Assembly: GCA_003427395.1 (NCBI GenBank)
Contig: BFEA01000005.1
Coordinates: forward strand, 4,729,719 to 4,793,718
Direction of reading: 5' to 3'
Source of the DNA: Chara braunii
Lineage: Eukaryota > Streptophyta > Charophyceae > Charales > Characeae
DNA length: 64,000 bases
In this document: piece by piece, positions 10,856 through 21,699 of the stretch
How positions within the stretch are numbered: position 1 is the first letter of the stretch
Layout of the letters: each line of letters starts with the position of its first letter
The notes under the pieces: generated by a model
Databases searched by the model: none
Told to the model about the DNA's origin: nothing
The model's input: only the letters and a program-made list of their open reading frames with translations
Program-made: the position numbers and the translations under genes

Positions 10856-13200
10856 AGTGTCTGGTGGTTGCTGCGGGGGGGGGATGTGAGTCTGTCATAG
10901 CGACTGTCGAATCGAGTGTCGTCGGCGTGTCGTATTTAAAAATCGTCTTTCTAGATTGCATAGCTGGATTGGTTAGAAGAAGCAACACCATGGCTTGAGG
11001 AAGTGACAAAGCGCCTATAACGGGGTCTTTGCTGCGGGCAGGAAGGTCGCCAGAGGGTTGACTTCGACAGTTTGACTTCAACTTGACCAAGCTGTTGCGG
11101 GTCTTGTTGCCATTGCAGGGCCCTCAGACGTTGGAAGGTAACAAGTCTCTCTCCTCAGAGTTGAATTGTCCCCCTCCTGTATCTCGAGATTCTCAAACCC
11201 CTCATTTTGTCTTTCTTACGCTAAGCCTAGTCGTGTTACGAGAGGAAGGCGGCAGACGGGATTGCAACCCGTAGGAACGCGGCAAGACTCTGTGGGGAGT
11301 CAGCCCACCGATTGCGGGAGCTCTGCCGGAACTCAGAAGGAGTTATGGAGGCAGGAAACTGAAAAGTAAAGGTTTCGCTTTCCTTCTATAAACCCAATTA
11401 TGACCCACTATATGTATTCTTTATTGTGTTTTGACTAAGTATACTGCATGTATCCCTATCTTGACTTTTAGTTTGACTTCAGGATATAAACCAGACTTAA
11501 TAACGGAAGGATTGTGCAAATCCGGTTTCAGTTTTTTGTATTGACTGAAAGCAGATTGTGGGATTGCATCGGGGGAAAGGTGGGAGGAAGGTTGTATTGT
11601 TTGTGTTTGACTGGGTCAACCAAGAGTTGGGAGGGTCTCTATAAGTTTGGAGGGTCCAGTGCTATGTTTATTTTGGATTGCATGAAGGACCAGACAGGTT
11701 CCCACAAGTTTGGGTGGTCTGGTTGTTTTGATTTGCAAAGGCTGAATGTGATTGTCTTTTCAGGGACCAAGCATTTTTCCATAAGTTTGGATGGCTTGGT
11801 CGCCTTATTTCTTTGGGGTTTTCTTATGTTTATTAGTTCGTCTTGTTTTATTTTGAAAAGAAAACTTCTGAAGGACTGGACAGGTTCCTATAAGTTTGGG
11901 TGGTCTTGGTCCAACGCCACGCACATGCTGGAACCAGAAGGTTATAACTTGGCTATATTTTATTATTACTTTACTTATGAACAGGCTAGTCATACATTTT
12001 TCCACAAGTTTGGATGATCTAACTATAGCTTATCATAACTGAAGAGAGTATTAATTAAGAATAAACTTGTGGTACGAAGAAGGGGCAGGCTGGACCTCGA
12101 TCTAAGTTGATCGGTCCGGTCATATGCTACCTTATAAAACTAAGGGAAGACAGTTATATATAATCTGGAAACTTAAACAGTTCAGGGCGACTAGGGCGGC
12201 CTAGTCATATGCCCAAAGAAGAGAAAAGTTGTTGTGCCCTATGTTTGTGTATATTCTGGTTGAGTTAGACAGGTTCCCATAAGTTTTGGTGGCCTAGCTT
12301 TATGCCTTATGTAAGCTGGGTATAAGGGCATAAATCATTGAAAGATTATGAACTATTGTTTGTTAAGATGACTTTGTGGATGGTGAGAGTACTTGCCTTT
12401 GTGGTTTGGCCTGCATGTGACTGAGTGAGGCTACTACTTAGTTTAAGTTTCAGTTTGATAGGTAGTTGCTTTAGTGGCTCGCTACGTGCTAAAGTCATAT
12501 GAGTTAGTTTCAATTCCTGCATTTTTTTAGCTAAGTATTTTTTACTTAGGTCAAATTCTGCATTTTCTGGGATCTTTTGTTATAATTGGTCTTATATAAA
12601 TATTGGTAAACCATTTTCCCTACGGGAAACGCTGCCGAAATTTCTACAAAACCAAGGAGTTAGTCAGAAATTGTTTTTTTCAGAGTCCAGTTTTTTCGAC
12701 TTTTTGGCTTAGTAAAAATTTGAAAAACCTTCTTTTCCAAAGGGAGTGTTGCCCAAATTTTTGCTAATTCAGGGAGTTAGACAAAATTAGACCTTGAGAA
12801 GTCAAAGTTCTTTTAGATTCTGAGTTTAGCTTTGTATAAATCTTGGAATATCACTTTCTCTGCGGGAAGCGCTGCCAAAATTTCTACAAATCTAAAGAGT
12901 TAGTTAAATTTTATCTTAGTTGACTCATGTCTTGTTTCTGAGTTCATATCCGACTTAGTATAAATCTGTGAAATCTACCTTTCTAAAAGGAGTGCTGCCC
13001 AAATTTTTACTAGTTTAGGGAGTTAGACAAAATTTGACTTTCTAGATCTAGAGTTTGGTTTTTGTTTTCATATTTGGGTTATTATAAATTCTTAGAAGGA
13101 GTTTTTCCTACGGGAAGCGCTACCGAAATTTTCTTAGTTTAAAGGAGACGGGTTATATTTTGACAGGTGACGATTCTGGCGGTCCACTCTGCATAAGGGA
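10856..13200 (+). mobile_element. Probable retroelement LTR/leader with two degenerate tandem arrays
   Basis: Between about 11.6 and 12.3 kb the phrase CATAAGTTTGGNTGG recurs six times at irregular 80-270 bp steps. Between 12.6 and 13.15 kb two alternating unit types follow at about 123-bp steps. The block ends near 13.2 kb with GACAGGTGACGATTCTGGCGGTCCACTC, similar in style to the LTR/leader boundary of plant gypsy elements. Similar motifs occur inverted at 21.26-21.69 kb, upstream of the gypsy gag. No gag or pol follows on this strand. Confidence 0.4.
12600..13150 (+). repeat. Alternating two-type tandem repeat, about 123-bp step
   Basis: Type a has GGGAAGCGCTGCCGAAATTT (12621, 12864, 13113). 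Type b has GGAGTGCTGCCCAAATTTTT (12746, 12987). The a-b-a-b-a order gives a dimeric period near 245 bp. Each unit is followed by a variant of GGAGTTAGNCAAAATT. No coding potential is seen. Confidence 0.8.
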
Positions 13201-13759
13201 GATCTTGTCAGGATCTGCCTTTCTTTGGGCACTTGCTTACAGGTAGATTCAGGCTGAGTTAGCCAAGAAGGTTTTAACTAAGATCGTGATATGAAGATTA
13301 TTCTTCATTTGAACTTATAGATCTAGCATGGGATTGGCCTGTCTTGTGTTACAGGTCCTCTTGATCGTTTCGATTCAGAATCTAAGATAGATTCAGCTTG
13401 ATCCTACAAGGATCATCTTCTGTTATCACTGATAACAGGTCGGTTGCCGATTCGCCGGTTTACGATTAAACCCCAATTCACTTCTGCCACTCAACCTAAA
13501 GGCTTTAGCCTTGTGATTTGAACTGTTTTGTTGTGTTTTCATCCGGACTTTATTTTGAATTGCCATTTAAAGAAAAGTACTGAGTATTTTATTTTGAGAT
13601 TTGCACCAAGAGTGAGGCTTGTATGGCTAAAAGCAAGGGGAGAATGCAGAGAATGGTTGAAGTTGACCCCGTGTAGCGCATGGACTTTTTTTTGTTGAAT
13701 CTTTGATGTGAATGCAAGTATGTTTAATGATTCGGAGTTTGGATTTGACTGTCTGCACT

Positions 13760-13765
<6 letters not shown>
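13201..13765. other. Non-coding; nothing recognised
   Basis: Continuation of the probable leader, containing an exact-looking hairpin phrase GATCCTACAAGGATC and GTTATCACTGATAAC at about 13400-13437. No ORF of interest. Confidence 0.4.

Positions 13766-13817
<52 letters not shown>
13766..13817. repeat. (AT)n microsatellite
   Basis: About 25 AT dinucleotides after a short CA run. Confidence 0.97.
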
Positions 13818-13820
<3 letters not shown>

Positions 13821-14425
13821 GAGAGGAGTCCCACTGTGATTGTGAGAAGTGATCGTCCTATATTAATAACCCTCTATATTTATGTGATATATATATATGT
13901 CTTGAGTGTTTCGCTCGGCCTACTCGGACTACGCGTAGGGGCTAAACAGGTTGTGCGTTTGAGAGAAGAGGGAGATCCCTTGTTATTCTTTGTTTTTTAG
14001 AAGTTCTACAGTTGGACGTTGTAGTCCGTGGCAGTCGTCAAAGTCAAAACCCTTGATTTCTTTCCAGGCCATAGGTGAAGGAGTTGGTCTCCAAGGCCAT
14101 AAGAGACGATTGTCACCACAAATTTGAACCTGTGTACCACCCACTCTCCGCAGGGTGCAGAAAAGGGTGTTGTTCTCAACCGCACTTGGCGGTTTTCCAG
14201 TGTCAAGAGATCGATCCCTCAAGGCGCTTGTCAGCCGACACTTGAGTGTCGAATGAGACCCTCGAGATTCACGAGGACCTCATGAGTATGGGTACTACAT
14301 TGTACGTCATCATTGCGATCGCTTGCGTACGCGTGCATTGCGAATCGATATGAGTTAGCCCTGCGTCCACGCGGTTTTATACGAAGCCTCGCGCGCAACG
14401 CTGATTCGATTTCCACATCGGAGAG
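13818..14425. other. Non-coding flank of gypsy element; 3' LTR not identified
   Basis: This stretch lies downstream (minus direction) of the integrase remains, where the 3' part of the element would be expected. No direct repeat of the upstream leader, TG...CA pair or polypurine tract is convincing. Confidence 0.4.
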
Positions 14426-14724
14426 TTATGGGATGGCTACTAAGGGGCTAAGATTTTTGTCGTGTTGTTTGTTCATTGTCGTTCTGTATATGTATATGTA
14501 CGTGAGGGTTGTATATGTTTTTATTTTTATGTACTTTATAGTGGTGTGCGTGTGGCGTGTGGGATGCGTCCTAGTCGACCGGCGACGAGTCGCGCTTGGG
14601 ACCTTAGCCCCCCAAGATGTCGGTTCGCGTACGGGTCCGATAGAGGCGTAATACCTCGCGTACCCCCTATGGTACAGCGAACGAGAAACGCCCTCGGCTG
14701 GTCCACCTTTACGATTGCAACTGA

Positions 14725-15420
14725 TCAGCTTTCGTACTGTGGATTGGTAGCTCGGCGGGGATACGCCCACCGAAGGGAGGTGACAACTCCCGTAAGGTGG
14801 AGGTAAGTTGTGCCTCGCGTAGGCCCTATCCTGTCGTAGGGGCTCTCGAGAGGTATGGCTGACACACTCGGCGGGAGCCGCTTGCGGAAGCTCCATGTAC
14901 ATTCGTGACGAAGGAACAAACCAACTCCTGCATGACGCGACCCGGAGGGTCCCGCGCTGCCTTGTGCGGTGTCGGACCGATGCGCTCGACAACGGTCCAA
15001 GGAAGTACGGGGGAACACGAGGGTGATAGTCGAGGTCGCAATAGTAAGGCGACATCCCCGTGGCTGGCGAGACGGTGTGGTTGTAGGCGATCTCCACGTG
15101 GGCAAGATGGAGATCCCACTGCTGGTTGTCACGAACAATCTTTCGGAGAATATCTCAGAGAGTCTTGTTCGTGATCTCAGTCTGGGGATGGTAAGATGAG
15201 GAGAAGCGGAGCTGGGTATCATACACCTCGTGAAAATGTCGCTAGAATCGGCTGGTAAAGCGCGGGTCACAGTCAGATATGATGCTCAGAAGTAAGCCTT
15301 GGTCACGCACGACTCAGTCAAACACGACGTCGGTGACCTCACGTGAACTGATGGCATAGCAGCACGGAACAAAGCGTGCACGCTTCGTGAAGCGGTCGAC
15401 GACGACCAGGATAGCATCAT
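14725..15420 (-). pseudogene. Gypsy integrase catalytic core and C-terminal part
   Basis: Translating the minus strand across frames gives the rve-type core: VVVDRF with the first catalytic Asp, SDCDPRF with the second, then a HPQTEITN segment supplying Glu, followed by the conserved AYNHTVSPATGMSPY stretch. Integrase joins the cDNA to host DNA. Frame changes and stops near 15.27-15.4 kb and 14.8-15.1 kb break it. Downstream frames to 14426 show no clear chromodomain. Confidence 0.8.
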
Positions 15421-15444
15421 GACCGAGGGGGGTCAGAGGACGAA

Positions 15445-16074
15445 GAGGACCAACTGCCAACGACCCTCAGGGATAGGAAGAGGTTGGAGCAAACCATAGG
15501 GTAAGTGGTTCGCACTGTTCATCTCCTGACAGGTGGGACACTTTGTGACGTAGTCCTTCACAAAGTCCTTGCGCTTCGGCTAGACGTACAGGCGGCTCAC
15601 ACGAGCCAACGTCTTGTGGAAGCCCATATGACCAGCGGCTGCCTGGTCATGGAACTGTGCTACTGCCCGGACACATAGTTGTCCAGTGGAGGGAACGCAA
15701 ATACAGGGCTCTCTGGTGCCCTGTGAACCATGCCAGTACACAAGACCATTGTTCCAGAGAGAGTAGTTCGGGACGGTTTTGCCACTCCAAAGGGTCGCAT
15801 GGATGTCACGATAGTCTGGGCAGTGGTGGTGCTGAGTGCGAAACTCGTCGATCACCGAGTGGTGGACGATGGTGACCGAGATGGCAGCGGGCTGGAGCTG
15901 CTCTTGGTCATGGTCAGGGCACCGGGATAAGGCATCTGCGACCCGATTAGTCTCACCCTTGATGTGCTCAGTGGTGAAACTAAACTCGGATAGGTCGCGC
16001 CACCAGCGAGCCTGTCGAAGAGTGAGTTTCGGCTTTGTCGGAAAAACCTGAACAAAAGAGTTGTCCGTGCACAT
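15445..16074 (-). pseudogene. Gypsy RNase H C-terminus plus integrase zinc-binding domain
   Basis: The ORF at 15580-16074 starts with the RNase H end (LRQARWWRDLSEFSF, then GETNRVADALSR), typical of gypsy elements. It continues to the integrase HHCC region (HDQAAAGHMGFHKTLARV). A stop interrupts just before KDFVKDY and the CPTCQ pair, which follow at about 15.45-15.58 kb. The same domain occurs as an isolated fragment at 55391-55675. Confidence 0.85.
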
Positions 16075-16104
16075 CGTGAATGGTGCCCCGTGCAGGTAGT
16101 GACG

Positions 16105-16476
16105 TCAGTGTCGAGCGGCATAAACTAATGCGAGAACCTCATGTTCATTAACAGTGTAGTTTATCTCAGTGGGCAGGAGATGACGAGAGCAGAAGGCTAT
16201 CGGACAATCACCTGAGCGAGACTCGACAGTGCCGTCCTCGACGATGGTAGGAGAATAGTCAATAGAAGGCTCGTTAATAGCGGGACGAGTAGGCGTCAGG
16301 CGGGAGGCATTGGTAGGGGTAGGGGGTGGGAAGCGAGGGATACGAGGATGAGAGGAATTAGGAGAGGAAGGGAAAATCTGAGAAAGCATTGCTCCTATAA
16401 CAAAGTCTAACGCACCAGTAGTAAGGATAAAAGGGCGATCAAAATCGAGTAGGTGAAGAACCTGTGCACATGTCAC
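16105..16476 (-). pseudogene. Gypsy RNase H N-terminal part with proline-rich insert
   Basis: The frame shows GALDFVIGAMLSQ, equivalent to the usual TDAS...GAVLSQ start, then about fifty Pro/Ser/Thr-rich residues, then CPIAFCSRHLLPTEINYTVNEHE, the conserved RNase H continuation. The insert lies where most gypsy RNase H domains have only a few residues. The first catalytic Asp position reads as Gly/Ala (TTGALD), which suggests loss of activity. Confidence 0.8.
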
Positions 16477-16584
16477 TGCCTTCTTGAGGGCGCGGAAGGC
16501 GTCCTCGTGGAGGGGTGTCCAAGCCCATGACGGGTTCTTCCGGAGGAGGGTGGAGGTAAGGACGTAGGAATCCCTAGCGTATCC

Positions 16585-17374
16585 CTAGATGAAATTACAA
16601 TCGTAGCTGGTAAGGCCTACGAAGTTGCGAAGCTGTTTGGCGGATGTGGGGACCGGCCACTCCGCAATAGCAGTGATCTTTGCGTCGTCCATGTGGAGAC
16701 CCTGGTCAGACATGTAGTGTCCTAAGAAATCCACTTTGTGTTGTGCAAAACGGCACTTGCTCAACTTAGCGTAGAAGCCAATGTCTGCGCAAGCGGTCAA
16801 GGACGTCGTGGAGGTGTCTGAGATGCTCCTCAAGGGTATGACTGTAGAGCAGGATATCGTCGAGGTAAACGAGAACGTACTGCTCCAGGATGTCCCTAAA
16901 GATGTCGTTCATCACCCTCTGGAAGGCAGCGGGTGCGTTGGTGAGGCCTAATGGCATCACTGTAAACTCGTAATGGCCGAACTTGAAGCGCGATCAGAAT
17001 GTTGTCTTCGGCTGGTCCGCTGCAGCGACACGAATCCGATGGTAACCGCTACGAAGATCAATCTTCGTAAAGAAGCGCTTGCCTGCCAGGCGGTCGAACA
17101 GCTCGTCGAAACGAGGCATGGGGTAGTTGTTCTTAACCGTGTAGCGGTTGGGACCTTGATAGTCCATGCAGAGACGAAGAGTTTCGTCCGCTATGCGAGC
17201 AAAGAGGACGGGTGCACCCCACGGGGAGTTGCCAGGTTTAATGAAACCCAGTCTAAGGAGTTCCTCAAGCTGACGCTTGAGTTCGGTGGCCTCAGGGATC
17301 GAGAGTCTGTAGGGTGCCTGGTGGTGAACACTATAGTCAGACACAAGTTGGATGGAGTGCTCGATGTCGCGCAT
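16585..17374 (-). pseudogene. Gypsy reverse transcriptase, three frames
   Basis: The first segment (16994-17374) has RLSIPEATELKRQLEELLRLG, LCMDYQGPN and FTKIDLRSGYHRIR (fingers/palm). The second (16766-16960) has [18 protein letters not shown] and the catalytic [10 protein letters not shown] box. The third (16585-16833) has KCRFAQHKVDFLGHYMS and the LRNFVGLTSYD connection. RT copies element RNA to cDNA. Frameshifts at about 16.98 and 16.8 kb and a stop near 16.58 kb disrupt it although the active site itself is conserved. Confidence 0.93.
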
Positions 17375-18531
17375 CAGTGGGATGCCCGAGTACGAGAACG
17401 ATGATGGAAAAACGTCATGGTGAGGTCACGAACTGCGGGCTCCAGGTCAGCCAAATATCGTGCGAGTTCCTCAGCGTCAGCGTCAGCGTGTGATGGCGGG
17501 GTGGACTCGACGAACGGCGGAGGGTGGGAAGTAGAGATGGGAGTCATAGAGATAGAAGGTTCCAGAGTGATGAGCTCGGCGTCGGGACAGGGTGGATCAT
17601 AGTGTAAGAGATCCGTAACATTCACCATAAAGAAGGTGACGTTGTCTTGTCGGATGAAGTGAGCGAACTGCCGAGGCGAGGTGACAGTGATCGTAGGAGA
17701 TGGTGTGGGCACGGAAGGCTCAGGTGGAGGAGGATCGGGGAGCGGTGTCGCAGAAATACCAATGAAAGGTACGCGATACGTCTGTCCACACTTCGTTTTG
17801 AGAATGAGAGTGTTGGTCACCCAATCGGCCTCGGTGTTGCAGAACCGACGAGACCATGGAGCACCGAGAATGAAATTGTACCCTGTCTCCATCACATCGA
17901 AATGTACAGAGGAGCGGTGGCGATGAGACGCCGGGGGACGGTCAGTTCGCTCGAGAGTGAGGAAGAAAGGGAGGTCGGTGACCATCTGATCGAAGCAGTG
18001 CTGAGTCTTGTCATCCCCTAGGGTAGCAGAGATGGGAGTCGGTGACCCTGTCGTGGGTAAACGGGTTTCTTTCACCACACGTGGGTGAATGGAGTCGCCT
18101 TGAGAACCGGAATCCCACATCGCTGAGTACATCCTCGTGGAGGTTCCCAGTCGTACTGGAATGATCATGAGGGTGCGATCAGGGTCAGAGAGGATGGTGA
18201 GAAGGCGACGTAGTGCAGCAACATGGAGGGTGAGTCGCTCCTGACGAGCCAGGAGCATGATTAAGTCCAGAAGAGAGGATACAACGTCCTCGCGAGTCGC
18301 AACTTGAAGCTGCTCGTTGCAACGGGCTGAGCGAATGGCTCGACGCGTCGGTAGTCGCGGCGGGGTAGGAGGTGAGACGGTGGTTTGCGGAGACGCAGAC
18401 GGTACTACGACAGATGGCTGAGTACACTTTGTCGGGTCCTGCGATACCTCAACTCCAGTAGCGAGAGGGGCAAACCGCGACAGGGATGTCGGGGAGCCGA
18501 CTACTGAGGAGGGCGCAGGTGTACAGTGCAC
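17374..18531 (-). pseudogene. Gypsy aspartic protease and pol N-terminal region
   Basis: A 385-codon open frame contains the retropepsin active-site motif DSGSQG at about residues 140-145 (near 18112) inside a TRMYSAMWDSG context, followed by the LGAPWSRRFC flap-side phrase. The N-terminal 90 residues are Pro/Ser/Thr-rich. The C-terminal third, also Pro-rich, leads without a break toward RT, whose frame starts at the same coordinate. It is the longest undisturbed part of the element. Confidence 0.8.
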
Positions 18532-18619
18532 CGTAGCTAGGAGGCGCCTCGGGGATGTGAGGCGCCGGGGGGGGACTGAGCACGACCCTGGCGGGAAAGG
18601 TCAGCGTAGTGGCGGTCGA

Positions 18620-18700
18620 GGGCAGCGGTATAAGGGCACCCTGAGGAGGTATGATCGTCCTGGTGGCAGCGCAAAACACCCACGGCGGCCCAAAATGGTC
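18620..18700 (-). pseudogene. Decayed gag zinc knuckle
   Basis: On the minus strand a CHQDDHTSSGC segment gives the C-x4-H-x4-C half of a CCHC knuckle. The first cysteine pair appears shifted out of frame by one base (a TGT codon sits just upstream in the neighbouring frame). Location between gag and protease is as expected. Confidence 0.5.
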
Positions 18701-18995
18701 GAGCGCTCCTCAGCGAAAAGGACGCCACGAGGAGGGACAAAGCCTTGAGGGAGGTCCTGCTGAGGGCCTCGGGGGGCGACGTGCCAATGTAACCAGAGTG
18801 GTTGCGTGCCAGGAAGAGGGTGGAGAGGATGAGTTGGAGGCGCTCGGCCATAGGGAGAGTAGAGTCCTCCAGGTGGAAGTGGACGGCCTCGCCGATGTGG
18901 AGGTCGTCGCTATGGTCACCCTCAGGCGACAGCGGGGCAACAGCGTCCTGCTCACCATATTCGAGCGCGCTGCAGCGTCGCGAGAAGTGGCGGCC

Positions 18996-19301
18996 CTACT
19001 GCACGGAACGGCGAGGGCAGCCACGGAAAGGGGAGCGGCGCTGGGAAGTGTCGTGAGAGGAGGAGGGGGCGTAGCCAGTACGCTGAGGCTGGGAGGAGGA
19101 ATCGGGGTGAAGACGAGCCCCCATCCGCTGATGGGTCCTGGCGGTCTCATAGGCCTGCGGGGCCGATGTGAACTCATACCGCCATAACTCGGAGCGATAC
19201 TCAAGGGGAAGGTTGGTCAAGAAACGGGCGATGAGGGCAGCCTCAGGGAGGAACGCCACATCACAAACGGAGGCGGGCGTATTGAAATGATGGCACACCA
19301 C
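18996..19301 (-). pseudogene. Gypsy gag C-terminal part, sense copy
   Basis: The minus-strand frame reads FNTPASVCDVAFLPEA, then FLTNLPLEYRSELWRYEF, then a Ser/Arg-rich end. It is in the expected orientation and place, just upstream of the knuckle. Positions 19012-19288 are repeated in inverse orientation at 19643-19919 with about 93-95% identity by eye. Confidence 0.8.
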
Positions 19302-19950
19302 TTGTCCGCTTGGCGGACATTGCCCTGTACAACGGTACAGGGATACTCATGTCTTGGTGGTTGGAGTCTGCCACTCGCATGCTCCAGCTCATGGGCGCCC
19401 CACCCGACACGTGGGTGGGTCACCTCTCCACGTGCCTGCATGGCGGTCCTTTCGACGCCTGGGAGGATTTCTACACACACTCCCTTCGTGAGGGCCGGAC
19501 CCCGACCTTCATAGATTTTCAAGCGTTCCTCGAGGACTACTTCGGAGCCCGACATGATGTCACTGACGCCTTCGAGCGCGTCGTCAGCACATGCTGGTCC
19601 GACTCTGGTGGTGTTGCCGGTCTGGACCACCACATCCAGGTCTTTCAATACGCCCGCCTCTATTTGTGATGTGGCATTCCTCCTTGAGGCTGCATTCATC
19701 GCCCGTTTCTTGGCCAACCTTCCCCCTGAGTACCGCTCCAATTTATGGCGGTACGAGTTCACATCGGCCCCGCAGGCCTATGAGACCGCCAGGACCCATC
19801 AGCGGATGCGGGCCCGTCTTCACCCCGATTCCTCCTCCCAGCCTCAGCGTACTGGCTACGCCCCCTCCTCCTCTCACGACACTTCCCAGCGCCGCTCCCC
19901 TTTCCGTGGCCGCCCCCGAGGAGCGGAGGCCTGTGCTACGGCTGAGTAAG
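19302..19950 (+). pseudogene. Inverted gag segment (central plus C-terminal gag)
   Basis: In contrast to the rest of the element, gag reads here on the plus strand. ADIALYNGTG, LMGAPPDTWVGHL, DAWEDFYTHSL and FLEDYFGARHDV form a Retrotrans_gag-like domain (19310-19669). After a frameshift near 19645 come FNTPASICDVAF and LPPEYRSNLWRYEF. So the middle and end of gag lie head to head with the neighbouring sense copy. Confidence 0.8.
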
Positions 19951-20822
19951 TCAGCGCAGGTCCTAGAAAAAGGGCGCAGCTGACTGTACACCCGGGCCGC
20001 ATGGGGGAGCGATGGGGGAACAGCAGCAGGTTGCGAGGGAACTGCGGTAGAAGAGGTTGCAGCAACCGAGGGAATAGGAAGAAGGTAGGATGGGGCTGGA
20101 TAGGGTGCAGGGCGAGGGAAGCGAGCCTGTATGGAAGGAAGAGTGGAGGAAGAAGGGGGTGCGTCCGAAGGCGCGGCCATCTGTGAGGGTGGGGGTGGCT
20201 GAAGGCGTAAGAGGGTGAGGTCGGCCCGGGTCTGGGTAAGCTCGTCCTCGAGACGTCGAACGTAGATAGAGCGAGGAGTGGCAGGAGGAAGAGTGGGGGA
20301 GGTGGACGCACGAGCGGCGCGGGGCATCCCACAGGGGGGAGAGTCGGGTGGCGCTGCGGTCGTGCGAAGGGGAGGGAGAAGCGGGGCAACCGAAAAAGTT
20401 GAGACCACGGCAGGGGATTGTGGTCCCGTGGCCGTAGCGACCGGAATCTGGGCGGTTGTGCCCGTAGGGTGGGGGAGGGTCTGGCCCGTGGCAGCCGTCG
20501 CGCTAGGAGCGTGGACGATCACCAGGATGGTCGGGTCGGGGGCGGCAGAGGAGGAAGCTTTGTCGTGGCCACCATGTCGGAGGACGGGGGACCCGGACTT
20601 GGAGCCAAGAAGAAGAAGAGAGAGAGTTGGGAGAGGAAGGACGACCAGCGTCTTGGAGTTGCCGCAGGCCAGCGACAAGAGTCGCCACCTGTGCTTGTAA
20701 GGGCGCAAGGAAGGAGGTGATGAGGGTGTGCAGATCCCCCTGGGGCTGATGGCCCTGGTCCGTCGGCACGGGTGTGGAGCCCGATGCCGAGGTCGTTGTC
20801 GCCTCGGCGACTTAGGACACAC
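19951..20822 (-). pseudogene. Gypsy gag N-terminal proline-rich region
   Basis: The open frame starting at 20822 is very rich in Pro, Ser and Ala and contains a short helical segment (IYVRRLEDELTQTRADLTLLRL) of the kind found near the start of plant gypsy gag. About the last seventy codons of the open frame below 19950 are only the antisense of the inverted segment. No clear start context; assignment rests on position and composition. Confidence 0.6.
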
Positions 20823-21020
20823 CGTCAGTCATAGGGAGGTAACGGGCCGGACTAGAGAGGGTCGGAGGAGGTCCGCGTGAGCAGAGGGCGTAGGGGAGAT
20901 CTATGATAGAAGGCGACGGGCGGCGCTGGTAAATTGAGCGAGGGCGTCGTCAAAGGGGGACGGGTGGTTCGGATCCAGGGTGCCTGAATGAGAAGGGAAA
21001 GTGAGGGGGGGGGGTGGAGA

Positions 21021-21057
21021 ACCCTAAACCCTAGAAAAACCCTAAGAAAACCCTAAC
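21021..21057 (-). promoter_or_regulatory. Telomere-box-like CCCTAAA cluster
   Basis: Four copies of ACCCTA(A) occur within 37 bp, including one exact CCCTAAACCCTA. This matches the plant telomere unit and the telo-box motif (AAACCCTA) known from plant promoters and 5' leaders. It lies about 200 bp upstream of the gag frame, on the leader of the minus-strand element, so a leader/promoter motif is likelier than a telomere remnant. Confidence 0.55.
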
Positions 21058-21256
21058 TGGAGTTTGAGTGGTTAGGGTAGGTTACCGGTGACCTAATCAA
21101 GAAAATAAAATAGCAAGCATAGGAAGGGAAAAAATAATTAAATAGTGAAATTTTGAGAGAAAAGTGAAAATAAATAAAAAATAAATAAAGAATAAAAATA
21201 ATTAAAGAAATAAGTAAACACAATATGCAGAGAGAAATAATATTTATTTCTTTTGG

Positions 21257-21690
21257 AAATTTTGGCTGAATTTCCCTACCCCCCATGGGGTCAGGAATGT
21301 GTGAAGGGAAAGGAGAGACTAGATAAGCACATTAAGTTTCAAAATGTCGAAAATTAAAAAATTTCAGAAAATAAATAAAGAAATAAAAAAGACATAAATA
21401 AATAAATAAGTAGATGAGGAGATGGAGAGAAAAGTGTCTGATTTTTCAAAAATTTCGGCAACATTTTGTTACCCCCATGGGGTCGAAGTTTGCCGTCAAG
21501 AAGAAAGGCTAAGTAAAATGAGAAGATTTTGCCAGCACTGCACTACTCCCAAGGGGTCAAAATGTGTTGAAAAGACTAAGTGAAAGAAAAAACAGAAAAT
21601 TTTGGCACCACTTCGTTACTCCCACAGGTTCGGAATGTGTGCCGAAAGCAAGAATGACTAACTCCTAATCAAATTTAAGGGTGCCGCAAA
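21257..21690 (-). repeat. Degenerate tandem repeat related to the 12.6-13.15 kb array
   Basis: Units with the pattern TTTTGGC(A/C)..TTACTCCCA(C/T)GGGGTC recur near 21257, 21448, 21525 and 21598, and a partial near 21680. Read on the minus strand they resemble GGGAGT...TGCCNAAATTT of the 12.6-kb array. They sit between the A-rich leader and the telo-box cluster. Confidence 0.6.
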
Positions 21691-21699
21691 GAAATTCAA

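Larger units (their letters stand above)
14426..21060 (-). mobile_element. Decayed Ty3/gypsy LTR retrotransposon body
   Basis: On the minus strand the order gag, protease, reverse transcriptase, RNase H, integrase is seen. Integrase after RNase H defines Ty3/gypsy rather than Ty1/copia. Every domain is recognisable but the reading frame is broken repeatedly, and part of gag is inverted, so it cannot be autonomous. A 5' leader with telomere-box-like motifs precedes gag. An LTR with primer-binding site at 22982-23302 has the right orientation to be its 5' LTR, about 2.2 kb upstream of gag. Sub-parts are listed separately. Confidence 0.9.
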
